Numbered from the stretch's first letter, positions 33,990-43,387 are shown. The stretch is 64,000 bases of DNA from JAVBWO01 sp036677375 (GCA_036677375.1 JAVBWO010000001.1:124001-188000); one strand, 5' to 3'. Notes: generated by a model not told the origin, from the sequence alone. Translations and numbers: made by a program.

Positions 33990-35318
33990 TTAACTCAAAG
34001 CGACAAAACCATCTTTGCGCATCATCCCCGCGATCAAAGGCTTTGGTTCCGGTTTTTCTTCTCCGATCATGATGGCGGAAGCAAAACTTGCCGCGCCCTT
34101 TTCATAACGTTCTGCCGTAGAAGTATGTAAGAATGCAAGGGGTTCCCCTTTTTCGACAGGGTCGCCGCTTTTTTTATTTAAAACGATCCCTGCGGAGGCA
34201 TCGACCTTTTCTCCTCTGACCTGGCGGCCCGCTCCTAAAAGAAGCGCGGCATTACCGATTTTTCCCGCGTCCATAAATCGAATACAACCCGAGCACTCCG
34301 CCATTACCGGCCGGATATAAGGAGCCTTAGGCAATCCCTCAGCAGAGGTCAGTGCCGCGGGATCGCCTCCCTGGCATGCCACCATTTCCAGGAATTTGGC
34401 CCAGGCGGCGCCATTATCCAAGAAAGCTGCCGCCAACGTTTCCCCCGCCACAGGCGTTTCAGCTTTATGACCCAAAAAAAGCATTTCTCCCGCCAAAGCC
34501 AGGCACAACCTGCGCAGATCCTCCGGTCCGCCTCCCTGCAAGACCAAAGCCGCTTCTGCCACCTCCAAGGCATTGCCGACGGCACAACCTAAGGGCTGGT
34601 CCATAGCGCTCAAAACACCTGAGACCTCCTTGCCCATGGTGCTGCCGATTTCTACCATCACACGGGCTAATTCCCTGGCATCCGCCAGGCTCTTCATGAA
34701 AGCGCCGGCGCCGTATTTGATATCCAACAAGATGATATCGGCGCCAACAGCCAGTTTCTTACTGAGGATACTTGCGGCAATCAGCGGAATGCTGTCAATG
34801 GTGGCGGTGACTTCCCGCAAAGCATACAGCAGTTTATCCGCCGGCACCAGATCCCGGCTCTGGCTGATGATAGAAAGCCCGCATTGCTTTACCGTCTGAA
34901 AAAATTCTTCCTGGTTCAGCTCGGTTCGAAAACCGGGAATACTTTCCAGCTTGTCGATAGTACCGCCGGTATGGCCTAACCCCCTGCCGGACATTTTAGC
35001 CACTTTAAGACCCGCCGCCGCCGCCAGGGGCGCCACGATAAGGCTAGTCTTGTCGCCTACGCCGCCCGTGGAATGCTTGTCCGCTTTTACCCCGGGGATC
35101 ATGCTGAGATCCACCGTTTTACCGGAATGAAGCATGGCAAGAGTCAAAGCGGTAGTTTCATCCCGATCCAGGCCCCGCAGGAAGGCTGCCATCAAAAGTG
35201 CCGCCGACTGATAATCCGGGATCTCTCCTTTCACATAACCGCTGAGCCAAAAGTCCATCTCTGCCCGGGTCAGTTTGCCGCCGTCGCGTTTCTTTCTGAT
35301 AAGCTCATACATCCTCAT
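33990..35318 (-). CDS. pdp: Pyrimidine-nucleoside phosphorylase
   Basis: 442-aa nucleoside phosphorylase of the thymidine/pyrimidine family that splits uridine or thymidine with phosphate. The phosphate-binding hallmark VKADKHSTGGVGDKTS near residue 80 and the KMSGRGLGHTGGTIDKLESIPGF signature near residue 107 are intact; the substrate residues in the SRDLVPADKLLYALREVTATIDS segment are present. C-terminal domain normal. ATG at 35318 has GGGGG seven bases upstream. It follows a GGDEF gene on the same strand with a GC-rich hairpin in between. Confidence 0.94.
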   Translation of the reverse strand: MRMYELIRKKRDGGKLTRAEMDFWLSGYVKGEIPDYQSAALLMAAFLRGLDRDETTALTLAMLHSGKTVDLSMIPGVKADKHSTGGVGDKTSLIVAPLAAAAGLKVAKMSGRGLGHTGGTIDKLESIPGFRTELNQEEFFQTVKQCGLSIISQSRDLVPADKLLYALREVTATIDSIPLIAASILSKKLAVGADIILLDIKYGAGAFMKSLADARELARVMVEIGSTMGKEVSGVLSAMDQPLGCAVGNALEVAEAALVLQGGGPEDLRRLCLALAGEMLFLGHKAETPVAGETLAAAFLDNGAAWAKFLEMVACQGGDPAALTSAEGLPKAPYIRPVMAECSGCIRFMDAGKIGNAALLLGAGRQVRGEKVDASAGIVLNKKSGDPVEKGEPLAFLHTSTAERYEKGAASFASAIMIGEEKPEPKPLIAGMMRKDGFVALS

Positions 35319-35331
35319 ATCATGACCCCCT

Positions 35332-35367
35332 CGGGCGGGCTTCCGCTTATGAGAGAGCGTCCGCCCG
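35332..35367. repeat. GC-rich inverted repeat upstream of pdp
   Basis: CGGGCGG and CCGCCCG with a 22-base spacer lie between the GGDEF stop and the pdp ribosome site. The T run is on the plus-strand side (CTTTTTCTCGCTTTTTT), so it would terminate plus-strand, not minus-strand, transcription; on the minus strand it may be an mRNA 5' structure. Confidence 0.45.
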
Positions 35368-35392
35368 CTTTTTCTCGCTTTTTTGCGTTTTT

Positions 35393-36334
35393 CTATTCTT
35401 CATCGTGATATATGACCTGATTTTTCCCCTTGGTTTTAGAACGGTACAATCTTTTATCGGCACAATCGATCAAGGTGTTCAAAGCAGGTTCTCGCAGCTC
35501 TGCGGCAAAAGCCATTCCCCAGCTTAAAGATACCCCTATTTCCTGCCCTTTTACAAAAATATTTTGCGTTTTTTGGGCAATATCCCCAATCCGCTGAATG
35601 GCCACATTCCGTTCAATATGATTCAAGACCAGTAAAAATTCATCGCCGCCTATCCGGGCCACAAAATCCCCCCGGCTTTCCCGGACGTTCTTTTCCAGAA
35701 AATGGGCCACCGCACATAAGACCTGATCTCCTACTAAATGGCCATAATTGTCATTGATGCCTTTAAAATCGTCAATATCGGCAATAATGACTGCCAAAGT
35801 ACCGCTCTTCTCTAAAGGACTGCTGATCAGACCCGGGAACACCTCATTTAAAAAACGCCGGTTATAGACCCCGGTCAAATCGTCCGTTATAATGAGTTCA
35901 TTAAATTTAACGACTCTGTCAATAAATTCGTTATACCCTTTGCCGTCCAACACAGTATTTTCCGTCACATTTGTAATCATTTCCATAATTAAATTTAAGT
36001 TGTCTATCTTAATATATTTAGCAATTATATAATAAATTTCCTGATCGGCAAATTCAAATTTTGTATAGCTTTTTTTGTCTTGTGCCGCCTTGGCTGCAAT
36101 ACAGTTCTTACAACGGAGACTCTTCCCCAAAACATGATAACAGGGATACGGTTGGGGAATATAGCTCGAAAGCTCAGGAGACAACTCATATCCCACGCAA
36201 TGAACCGGATCGACCAGGCGTACGGTTTCAAAAACATTCTTCAAAACGGCTACCTCTTTCTCCAGTTCGGAGAAAGTATAGTGCTGTTTCATCTGTTTTA
36301 TTGATATTTGATTGTTTTGTTCTATCTTTTCCAT
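35393..36334 (-). CDS. Diguanylate cyclase (GGDEF) with Cys-rich sensor domain
   Basis: 313-aa protein. The N-terminal coiled region leads into a PAS-like sensor segment with a Cys cluster (CYHVLGKSLRCKNCIAA near residues 84-100), and the C-terminal 170 residues are a GGDEF domain with DDLTGVYNRRFLNE, the metal-binding DIDDFKGINDNYGH and the intact active loop RIGGDEFLL. The RxxD inhibitory site usually five residues before the loop is not present (RESRGDFVAR). It should make cyclic di-GMP in the cytoplasm in response to an unknown signal. No membrane span. ATG at 36334; the region upstream holds a divergent promoter. Confidence 0.9.
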   Translation of the reverse strand: MEKIEQNNQISIKQMKQHYTFSELEKEVAVLKNVFETVRLVDPVHCVGYELSPELSSYIPQPYPCYHVLGKSLRCKNCIAAKAAQDKKSYTKFEFADQEIYYIIAKYIKIDNLNLIMEMITNVTENTVLDGKGYNEFIDRVVKFNELIITDDLTGVYNRRFLNEVFPGLISSPLEKSGTLAVIIADIDDFKGINDNYGHLVGDQVLCAVAHFLEKNVRESRGDFVARIGGDEFLLVLNHIERNVAIQRIGDIAQKTQNIFVKGQEIGVSLSWGMAFAAELREPALNTLIDCADKRLYRSKTKGKNQVIYHDEE

Positions 36335-36757
36335 TGTGCACCATCCTTAAGGGTCTTTTTTGCAAAAGAGTCCATTGTTACATCTATATGCGGCAGGTTT
36401 AAAGTAAATTCAATGGTTTCCCCCGGATAGGTGCTGTTTTTCCCTTCAATAAACTTAACGCAGCCTTTTCTTTCAATTGATTTTTCTTTTTAGGCAAGGC
36501 CTGCATGCCGATTAAAAAACAATCCTATTATTATTTTACAATATTCTCAACCATTTGTTGCAACTTTTTAATACTTAAATAAGAAATATTCTTATTTATC
36601 TTGACTGTCACACCAAAATCAGTTATCCTAACATTAAGGTTATTTTGTTTTTAAAGATATTTTACATCGGAATATGTTGAAAAAAGGGATACTGTATTCT
36701 ATTCACCAATAATAGATCGCCGCTATCCCCAGTTTAAAATCGAAAGGAGTTTTAACC
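36335..36757. promoter_or_regulatory. Divergent intergenic region with palindrome and promoter for dfx
   Basis: No gene seen. At 36576-36598 there is a perfect palindrome, TAAATAAGAA-ATA-TTCTTATTTA, ending two bases before a -35 box TTGACT (36601-36606); a weak -10 TATCCT follows after 17 bases (36624-36629). The layout suits an activator or repressor site for the superoxide reductase gene. The palindrome does not match the PerR, Fur or Rex consensus known to me. Confidence 0.55.
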
Positions 36758-37150
36758 ATGAGTTTATGTGAAAATCCCAAATTTTTTATTTGCAAGCATT
36801 GTGGTAATATCATTGGCATGATTCACAGCTCCGGCATACAAGTAGTTTGCTGTGGCGAACCCATGACCGAATTAGTGGCCAACACCTCGGATGGAGCTTA
36901 TGAAAAACACGTTCCTGTCATAGAAGTGAACGAAAATAAAGTGACTGTGTCCATTGGCAGCGCGGCCCACCCTATGACTGCCGAGCACCACATTGCCTGG
37001 GTCTATCTGCAAAGCACAGCCGGTGGCCAAAGGAAGTGCTTGGAAGTAGGCGCCGAGCCTAAGACATGCTTTACCCTTTGCGAAGGAGACAAAGCGATTG
37101 CCGCTTATGCATACTGTAATCTGCATGGCTTATGGAAAGCAGAAGTTTAG
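36758..37150 (+). CDS. dfx: Desulfoferrodoxin (superoxide reductase)
   Basis: 130-aa two-iron enzyme that reduces superoxide to hydrogen peroxide in the cytoplasm of anaerobes. Centre I (rubredoxin-like FeCys4) ligands are Cys12, Cys15, Cys31 and Cys32; centre II has the Glu49-Lys50-His51 motif, His71, His77, Cys120 and His123 (CNLHGLW). Both centres are complete, so it is the two-centre form rather than neelaredoxin. ATG at 36758 has AAAGGAG upstream. Monocistronic; no rubredoxin or rubrerythrin gene is adjacent. Confidence 0.95.
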   Translation: MSLCENPKFFICKHCGNIIGMIHSSGIQVVCCGEPMTELVANTSDGAYEKHVPVIEVNENKVTVSIGSAAHPMTAEHHIAWVYLQSTAGGQRKCLEVGAEPKTCFTLCEGDKAIAAYAYCNLHGLWKAEV

Positions 37151-37607
37151 TGCGTTTCGTTTTGCCGCATGTGTGTTCCAGCGTTAAACCGATTGATACG
37201 ATACCGACGCTTTGGGAAAAGAGCATTTTACAGCCAATGGATTAATGAAGAATTGGTTTCTGATGACCAGAGTTGCATCGTCTAAGGTTATTGGCAAAAA
37301 ATCCTTGGTTTCTCTAAAAAACAGGTATGCGTGATTCGTAACCAGTGCCCCCCGCTAAGTTTGTAACCGATTTGTTCCTCCAATTGATAAAAACATAAAC
37401 ATTAACCGCTAAAGACAAGCCTTTTTATGGTTTGTTTTTAGCGGTTTTTATTTTAATTTACGGCTCTTTCATATTTTTGCTGCCTAAGAATTTCAAAAAC
37501 CTTTTCCTTTCATTCACATATCAAACACATTTTAGTCACACAAGCCTGATAAACTTAAATAAAACAAGAATTAATACTATTAAATAGTTGATAAGGGGGT
37601 CTTCCGT
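37151..37607. other. Intergenic region with terminator and degenerate sequence
   Basis: The segment 37200-37370 shows protein-like stretches broken by stops (FGKRAFYSQWINEELVSD, then GYWQKILGFSKKQV), possibly a decayed gene; no family recognised. A good terminator hairpin occurs at 37404-37450 (AACCGCTAAA ... TTTAGCGGTT then TTTTATTTT). No other feature seen. Confidence 0.4.
37404..37450 (+). terminator. Intrinsic terminator downstream of dfx
   Basis: AACCGCTAAA pairs with TTTAGCGGTT around an ACAA/TTGT inner stem, followed by TTTTATTTT. Confidence 0.75.
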
Positions 37608-38462
37608 TTGAATACAAAGCATGTAACAAAGATCTTGCTGGATGCCGCAATGACCGCTTTGTTCTGTTCGCTGTTATTTGCCTTTGAGACAGGGCTTACT
37701 TACCATGAAATCGCCGGTATCGCCATATTTTTTATGTTTTGCCTGCATATTTCCTTAAATTGGAAGTGGGTCAGAAAAGTAACTGCTACTTTTTTTCGCC
37801 CCGCGACCAAGAGAAAACCCAAATGGATGTATCTTCTTAATTGGATGCTCTTTGCCGGCATTTGCCTCATAACCGTGACCGGCATTCTGATCTCTCAGGT
37901 TGTTTTCCCAACCATCTCTCGGAACAGCGCGGTATTGGTATCCGTGCACCGTCTTGCCGCTTACTGCTGCGCCGGACTTTTTAGCACCCACATTGCTTTG
38001 CATGCAAAGTATCTTGTTGCCTCCGTTAAACGGATTGTTGCAAATTTCCGAGAACCCGCGGTGAGACGGGCCATAACCTGCTTCCTAGCGGTAGGCGCCA
38101 TTGCCGCGGTGCTTTATTTCCCTATGGCGGCGGGATTCAATTCACGCTTTTATGCAATTTCTGATCTCTCGAGAGCCAATACGGTGCAATTGGAAGATAA
38201 TCCTAGCGCTACGACAGAAAAAGATACTCATGATACCACTAAAGAAGGCGATGAAGATGAATCAGGCAATGCTGCTCTCCAACAAACACAGGATACGTCC
38301 GATACGGTCAGTTTGTCCGATTTTCTCGGCGGTATGTTTTGTACCGGCTGCCATAAGCACTGTTCTTTGTTAAGCCCTCAGTGTGGCAAAGGAGAACGTC
38401 AGGCCGAGGCAGCCACAGCCGAATATCAAGAGCAATACGCCAATACCGCACTTGCCAATTGA
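37608..38462 (+). CDS. DUF4405 membrane protein with a C-terminal Cys cluster
   Basis: 284-aa protein. Residues 1-190 hold four to five spans typical of DUF4405 (KILLDAAMTALFCSLLFAFE, GIAIFFMFCLHISLNWKWV, LLNWMLFAGICLITVTGILI, AVLVSVHRLAAYCCAGLFSTHIALHAKYL), with His residues placed like b-type haem ligands. An acidic linker follows, then CTGCHKHCSLLSPQCGKG near residue 245. That motif contains CxxCH but also the wider C-x2-C-x3-C-x6-C pattern, more like a metal or Fe-S site than a haem c. TTG start at 37608 with AAGGGGG eight bases before. A redox role at the membrane is inferred. Confidence 0.85.
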   Translation: MNTKHVTKILLDAAMTALFCSLLFAFETGLTYHEIAGIAIFFMFCLHISLNWKWVRKVTATFFRPATKRKPKWMYLLNWMLFAGICLITVTGILISQVVFPTISRNSAVLVSVHRLAAYCCAGLFSTHIALHAKYLVASVKRIVANFREPAVRRAITCFLAVGAIAAVLYFPMAAGFNSRFYAISDLSRANTVQLEDNPSATTEKDTHDTTKEGDEDESGNAALQQTQDTSDTVSLSDFLGGMFCTGCHKHCSLLSPQCGKGERQAEAATAEYQEQYANTALAN

Positions 38463-38685
38463 GAAGCTACCGTATTGCATTGTTTTTGCAAATCAACCAT
38501 GCATAAAGAAAGGTAGTCACCATAAAAAATGACGGGGGTAGTTCATTCACTGCCCAGATTTGCAAATCTTGTGCCTTTACCCTTCCATATTTTAAAAACG
38601 ACTGTCATTGTCTTACCATAGTACAACAAATGGTGTATAATACTGAATAAAAGACAAAACACAGAAACCTGGAGGGAAAGACCAT

Positions 38686-39486
38686 ATGGAAGCGGTCATG
38701 ACAGAAGAACAGATCGCGGCTTATTTGCACAGGATCGCTTATACAAAACCGGTGCAATTAGACGGAGATACTTTAAAAGAACTGCAATATGCCCACTTAA
38801 AAACAATTCCCTACGAGAACTTGGATATTTTAAACGGCATCCCTATTTCTTTGGAACCCCAAGACCTGTTTCAAAAAATGATTTCAAACCGCCGGGGCGG
38901 CTACTGTTTTGAGACAAACGGCCTATATAGCTGGTTTTTAAAAAGCCTTGGCTTTCCGGTCACGAATTTTGCTGGCCGCTTTTTAAAAGGATACCAGGGA
39001 GAACAGATGCGCCGGCACAGGGTCTTAAAAGTAGAAGCCGCCGATGGTGTGTTTTTATGCGATGTGGGCGTCCGCTCGGAATCGCCACGGCAAGCCCTGA
39101 AACTAGTCGAAAACCAGCCGCAAACAGACGGCTTCGCACAGTATCACCTAACCAAAGAAACTTTTCTGGGTTGGGTTCTCTGGCAAAAAGAACCAGGTAG
39201 GGAATGGACCAAGCTGTTTGCCTTCACGGAGGAGCCGCAATTGGACATTGATTATATTATGGCTTCCTTTTATTGCGAAAAGCATCCGGATTCGATCTTC
39301 AATAAAATTATTAAATTGGCGATTTTTCACGATACCGGACATATCGCCTTAGACGGCAGCAATCTGAAATTTTTTGAAGGCCCGGAGATCGTCAAGCGGC
39401 AGGAATTGCAAAAGCGGGAGGATTACGACTCTGCCGTTCAAAATATTTTCGGCATTCAGGTGGAAGAAGACTGTAAATTCCACTGA
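38686..39486 (+). CDS. Arylamine N-acetyltransferase
   Basis: 266-aa NAT-family enzyme that moves an acetyl group from acetyl-CoA to aromatic amines or hydrazines. The Cys-His-Asp triad is in place: Cys74 in RRGGYCFE, His111 in RRHRVLKV and Asp126 in CDVGV. The N-terminal IPYENLDI segment is also typical. Length is normal. ATG at 38686 has GGAGGG nine bases upstream. Monocistronic, ending at a strong bidirectional terminator. Confidence 0.93.
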   Translation: MEAVMTEEQIAAYLHRIAYTKPVQLDGDTLKELQYAHLKTIPYENLDILNGIPISLEPQDLFQKMISNRRGGYCFETNGLYSWFLKSLGFPVTNFAGRFLKGYQGEQMRRHRVLKVEAADGVFLCDVGVRSESPRQALKLVENQPQTDGFAQYHLTKETFLGWVLWQKEPGREWTKLFAFTEEPQLDIDYIMASFYCEKHPDSIFNKIIKLAIFHDTGHIALDGSNLKFFEGPEIVKRQELQKREDYDSAVQNIFGIQVEEDCKFH

Positions 39487-39598
39487 AACTCGGAACATTG
39501 TTAGAAACCGTGTGAAAGCTTGCTTAATACCAGATGCAAGGTCATATTGATACAAAAAGTTCCCCGGACGCCGCCTGATATAGCAAATAATAACAACA

Positions 39599-39632
39599 AA
39601 GACCTCCGTAAGGCTATGCGGAGGTCTTTTCT
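39599..39632. terminator. Bidirectional intrinsic terminator
   Basis: AAGACCTCCG and CGGAGGTCTT with a ten-base loop and flanking A and T runs, between the convergent arylamine acetyltransferase and S-layer-type genes. Confidence 0.88.
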
Positions 39633-39679
39633 ATAATTACCATGCGTTAAATCATTGATACTAATACAATGCCGGGATA

Positions 39680-42364
39680 TCAGACAATAACCCTTGCATC
39701 AATCAAATTTGCCTTTTGCAGCAGGCGCAGCACCATGGTGGCAACTTCAGCTCTGGTAATCGGATCCTGCGGCCGGCAAAATCCTGCTTCTCCTACCACC
39801 AACCCAATCTTCATCTCATAAGCCGTACTTTCTTCCGCCCAGTCGGAGACTTTGTCACCGTCTTGAAATTTGGCAAGCTGTGCCGCTACCTCTACCGTTT
39901 TGATTGTCGTATCCATCCCCGCAATCTTGGCTGCTCTGGCGGTCATGGCCATGGCCTCCTCACGGGTAATGGTGCGGTTCGGCTCAAACAAGCTGTCGCT
40001 CACCCCGGCTACGATACCATATTGGTTGGCGGTTCCCACGCAACCGGCATACCATGCGTCTGAAGCCACATCGGTAAACTGGTCATTGGCTTTGGGAGAA
40101 AGGCCGAGGGCCCGAACCATGACCGCGGCATATTCTGCTCGTGTGATACTGCGGTCAGGCTGGTAATTGACCTGATCCACCCCAAAAACGATGAGCCTGG
40201 CACCGGCTTCGTTGATAGCGGCTTCCGCCCAGTGTCCCGCCACGTCACGGAAGGTTTTGGGATTCCAGATGACGCTGTATACCGAATTGGTCAAAGAATT
40301 GATCTTCGCATAATATACACCGTCTATTTCCGTAATTTCCGTGGGCACATGCCGGATGGCGCCATCCGCGCTCCGCATAATGCCGGTTGTGATTTTAGTA
40401 GGATCAACGTCCGTGGGAATCTTGATCAAACGTGATACATAATGATTGAAGTCCGTGACCGTTACGCTCTTGTCGCCGTAAGTTGCCGTGACGGTAAATT
40501 CCACAGGCGGGACAACGATGCTGTAATTGCCCGCTGCCGCCTCATCATTGATCCATTCCACATCCGCCTCCGAGGCATCGGCTATAGTCACTTTTACTTT
40601 TATGTCCGCAAAAGAAACTGCCTCGCCAAGAGATTGGGCGATATCGTTAACTTTAATCTCTTGTGCGGGCAAAACATAAGTAATATCCGGCGTCCTGATT
40701 TCCAGGGTCGCATTCTTGTTCTCCATGTCCTTTACTGTCTGCCCGGTCAGTTCCCCAATTACGGCATCAAATTTTTGATTGACGGTAATAGAAATGAAAG
40801 CATCGTTGTCCGCTTTGGCCAGCTTGGCTGCCAACTTATCCGGGTCAACCGTAACGGTGGCAACTGTTTTGCCGTCTTGTGAAGTCACGGAAGCTTTGGC
40901 TAAGCCGCCTTGCAAATCCCCATTGACACTGATGTCTATACCCGTTTCATCAGAAGTATCATCGGGTGAAAGAGGCCCGGAGGAATTTACTCTGGGAATC
41001 ACCGTCACCTGACAGTGTGCTTCAAAACCACCGTCTTCCGTTTTAGCTGTAATAGTCGCTATTCCTAAAGCGACACCGGTGACCTTGCCGGTTTGATCTA
41101 CCGTAGCAGTACTTTCAGCGCTACTGGACCAGATTACTTTCTGGACGCTGGCATCGGCAGGCGCTAAGGTGGCTTTCAGGGTTTCCTTCAACCCAACCTG
41201 GATGCTGGTCTCCGTCTTATTTAGGGAGATGCCGGTGACAGGAGTCGTATACAAATGGATAAAATCACCGCTGCTGTCTCTTTCCGTATCAACTGCCCAG
41301 GGAATAAACAGAACGTTGCCGTCAAAGCTCGCTTCAATGGCGCCCGCATCGTTCAAGCCCCAATAGTTCAAGGTGGCGTCCACCTGTTCCTCCACGGTAT
41401 AGCCGCAGGAAATACTGATGGGGTTATCATAGATCTCATTTTGATGCAGCGCCATGGTCCAGGCACCGCATTGTACGCCGATATCATTCTCATAGATCTC
41501 ATTGTTCTTGATGTCAAGGCTAACCTGATTTTCATATATGCCATAGTGGCAGCCGGTGATGATGTTGTTTGCAATCGTCACTTCTCCTGCCATGACACAA
41601 GATATGCCGTTTCCTAAACCATGTCCTACCTCCCCTAAGCCATCAATCACATTGCCCTCTATGACGATCCCTTCACAACCGCCGATCTCGCCGATGCCGC
41701 CGTCGTAATAGGTGCCGGGGTCATATTCGTCTGCATTGATGATGCCTTCCACGATATTGTTCTTAAACGTTACATTGTCAACCTGTATTGCCTCCAAGGC
41801 AATAAAACAATTGTCATCCGGCGCAAATCGTTCACCGGTGACTTTGCAGTCTTTCACTGTGCTGTCTTTAAAATCGCAACCGCCGGTAAAAACCACACCG
41901 GTCTGCGATGTCCCGTTACGGTCAAGAGTCAGCCCAGAAATGGTAACCGATTCGGTATCGTGTACCCAGAAAATCGTATCGCAGTGCGTTGCTCCATCAA
42001 CTGGTGTGACACTGACAATGGTATTATCAGAGTACGAGCCGTTTCTTGAGCTATTCGCTCCTCTGATGGTAATGGGTTTTGTTACTTCGATCTCTCCTTG
42101 TTCCACATAATTGCCTGCGGTTACATAGATCAGAACACCGTCATTGGCCGCGTTGATCGCCTCCTCTATCGTAGCAAAAGCATCTACCCCCCAAATATGT
42201 CCGCCGCAATTTTCCTCCGTGTACTCGCTGCCCACCCATATAACCGTTGGTGGCCCAGCAAAAGCCATGAATGGCACTAAAACTAAAACCACAATTCCCA
42301 ATATGATCATCAACAGTACGAGCTTCTTCCCAATATCCGGTTGTGGCCTTGTCCTAATTTCCAA
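39680..42364 (-). CDS. Secreted beta-helix protein with Big2 and three SLH domains
   Basis: About 894-aa surface protein. After a hydrophobic signal (KKLVLLMIILGIVVLVLVPF) come a right-handed parallel beta-helix region (residues about 60-380; runs such as ITIRGANS, VTISGLTLDRN, VTFKNNIVEGI, VTIANNIITG), a Big2 immunoglobulin-like domain (VTGISLNKTETSIQVGLKET to GIATITAKTED), a linker and a 180-residue beta region. Three C-terminal SLH domains follow (FRDVAGHWAEAAINEA, FTDVASDAWYAGCVGTA, FQDGDKVSDWAEESTAY) that would bind cell-wall polymer. The beta-helix suggests polysaccharide binding or lyase activity, but no catalytic site is evident. Start is probably TTG at 42364 after GAGAGGAG. Confidence 0.9.
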   Translation of the reverse strand: MEIRTRPQPDIGKKLVLLMIILGIVVLVLVPFMAFAGPPTVIWVGSEYTEENCGGHIWGVDAFATIEEAINAANDGVLIYVTAGNYVEQGEIEVTKPITIRGANSSRNGSYSDNTIVSVTPVDGATHCDTIFWVHDTESVTISGLTLDRNGTSQTGVVFTGGCDFKDSTVKDCKVTGERFAPDDNCFIALEAIQVDNVTFKNNIVEGIINADEYDPGTYYDGGIGEIGGCEGIVIEGNVIDGLGEVGHGLGNGISCVMAGEVTIANNIITGCHYGIYENQVSLDIKNNEIYENDIGVQCGAWTMALHQNEIYDNPISISCGYTVEEQVDATLNYWGLNDAGAIEASFDGNVLFIPWAVDTERDSSGDFIHLYTTPVTGISLNKTETSIQVGLKETLKATLAPADASVQKVIWSSSAESTATVDQTGKVTGVALGIATITAKTEDGGFEAHCQVTVIPRVNSSGPLSPDDTSDETGIDISVNGDLQGGLAKASVTSQDGKTVATVTVDPDKLAAKLAKADNDAFISITVNQKFDAVIGELTGQTVKDMENKNATLEIRTPDITYVLPAQEIKVNDIAQSLGEAVSFADIKVKVTIADASEADVEWINDEAAAGNYSIVVPPVEFTVTATYGDKSVTVTDFNHYVSRLIKIPTDVDPTKITTGIMRSADGAIRHVPTEITEIDGVYYAKINSLTNSVYSVIWNPKTFRDVAGHWAEAAINEAGARLIVFGVDQVNYQPDRSITRAEYAAVMVRALGLSPKANDQFTDVASDAWYAGCVGTANQYGIVAGVSDSLFEPNRTITREEAMAMTARAAKIAGMDTTIKTVEVAAQLAKFQDGDKVSDWAEESTAYEMKIGLVVGEAGFCRPQDPITRAEVATMVLRLLQKANLIDARVIV

Positions 42365-42594
42365 CGATAATCCATCTCCTCTCTTAATTTTTGATATCAA
42401 GTCCTTGCTTGAACCCTGTTAAATGAATCCCGCTAAATGAACCTTGCTATCTATTGTATAATATGTGGGGTCAAGCTCTAGGTGACAGGAAATTGTCCGA
42501 GCCTCAAAAAAGCAGATATCACTATAAATTGCCCCAGGCTTTCATTGAAATAATTATACTTAACATATTTTGGCATCCCCTTCTCACCGGAAAC

Positions 42595-42630
42595 AAGAAA
42601 ACCGTGCTGCTATCAAGCACGGTTTTCTTT
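42595..42630. terminator. Bidirectional intrinsic terminator
   Basis: AAGAAAACCGTGCT and AGCACGGTTTTCTT, a 14-bp perfect stem with a seven-base loop, positioned after the phage-like lysis module that is transcribed toward it. Confidence 0.9.
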
Positions 42631-42715
42631 CAAATAAATTTTTTCTTTAAGCCAAGCGTTTCCTTGCTAAATCTATTCTGCTGTTGTGATTAGGAATTCT
42701 CACTCTTTTCAATAG

Positions 42716-43387
42716 TCAACGGTTAAATACTTCATGATAGCGTTTTAGCATAACCGCAAATGCCTCGCGGGTCAAGGGTTCCTGCCACTTGCAATCATTA
42801 TTTTCGTCACCTCTGATGATTTTGTTTTCAACCGCCCATGCCGCGGCATCCTCCGCCCAGCCGGCGGGCTTGCTTTTTTCAGACATGTTTGTATCCTCCT
42901 TTGTTAAGCCTTCCTTAAAATTTTCCCATGCGCTTTTGTCCTCTACGAAGGGCGCCGGACAGTTCTTACCGGTCACATCATAGTGCCGCAATATGTTGGC
43001 AACAGGGATATGATATTTCGTCATAAGGATCTTAACCAATAGGACGGCATTGTCAACCGTCTCATCTTTAAAATAATATTTGCCGTTTCCGTCTTTCCGG
43101 CTGCAAAGCTCCACTCCTAAGCTGTTGGGATTCCGGCAATAGCTGTTCCTATAAGTCTTGGCGCCGCAATGCCAGGCCGTATCGCCGTCTTTAATGCTTT
43201 GCCAGATCTCATCCTCATCCACGAAATAATGTGCAGAAGCGCCCACATCATTATTGGCAAAGTAGTTGGCATTACCCCGGGCGGTGTCCCCGTTATTGGC
43301 GGTGTAATGAATCACGACGTACCGGATACCGCCGGTACGGCCGGGCCGGTAATTAGCGCCATTGCATTGTTTAAAATTAATATCCAT
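42716..43387 (-). CDS. N-acetylmuramoyl-L-alanine amidase (phage-type endolysin)
   Basis: 223-aa amidase_2/PGRP-type enzyme that cuts the amide bond between muramic acid and the stem peptide. Zinc ligands: His in VVIHYTANN, His in ILRHYDVTGKNCPAP (with the nearby Cys), and the substrate region WHCGAKTYRNSYCRNPNSLGVELC. The last 50 residues (WAEDAAAWAVENKIIRGDEN, then LTREAFAVMLKRYHE) look like a lone SLH-related wall-binding domain. Last gene of a small lysis module with a holin directly upstream. Confidence 0.9.
   Translation of the reverse strand: MDINFKQCNGANYRPGRTGGIRYVVIHYTANNGDTARGNANYFANNDVGASAHYFVDEDEIWQSIKDGDTAWHCGAKTYRNSYCRNPNSLGVELCSRKDGNGKYYFKDETVDNAVLLVKILMTKYHIPVANILRHYDVTGKNCPAPFVEDKSAWENFKEGLTKEDTNMSEKSKPAGWAEDAAAWAVENKIIRGDENNDCKWQEPLTREAFAVMLKRYHEVFNR

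Noticed and set aside
35332..35367. Terminator of the GGDEF gene
   Set aside because: The T run is on the wrong strand for that gene, so the hairpin is listed only as an inverted repeat.
37608..38462. c-type cytochrome based on CxxCH
   Set aside because: The motif is part of a larger Cys pattern on a segment after an acidic linker; a single CxxCH is not enough, and no maturation genes are visible.
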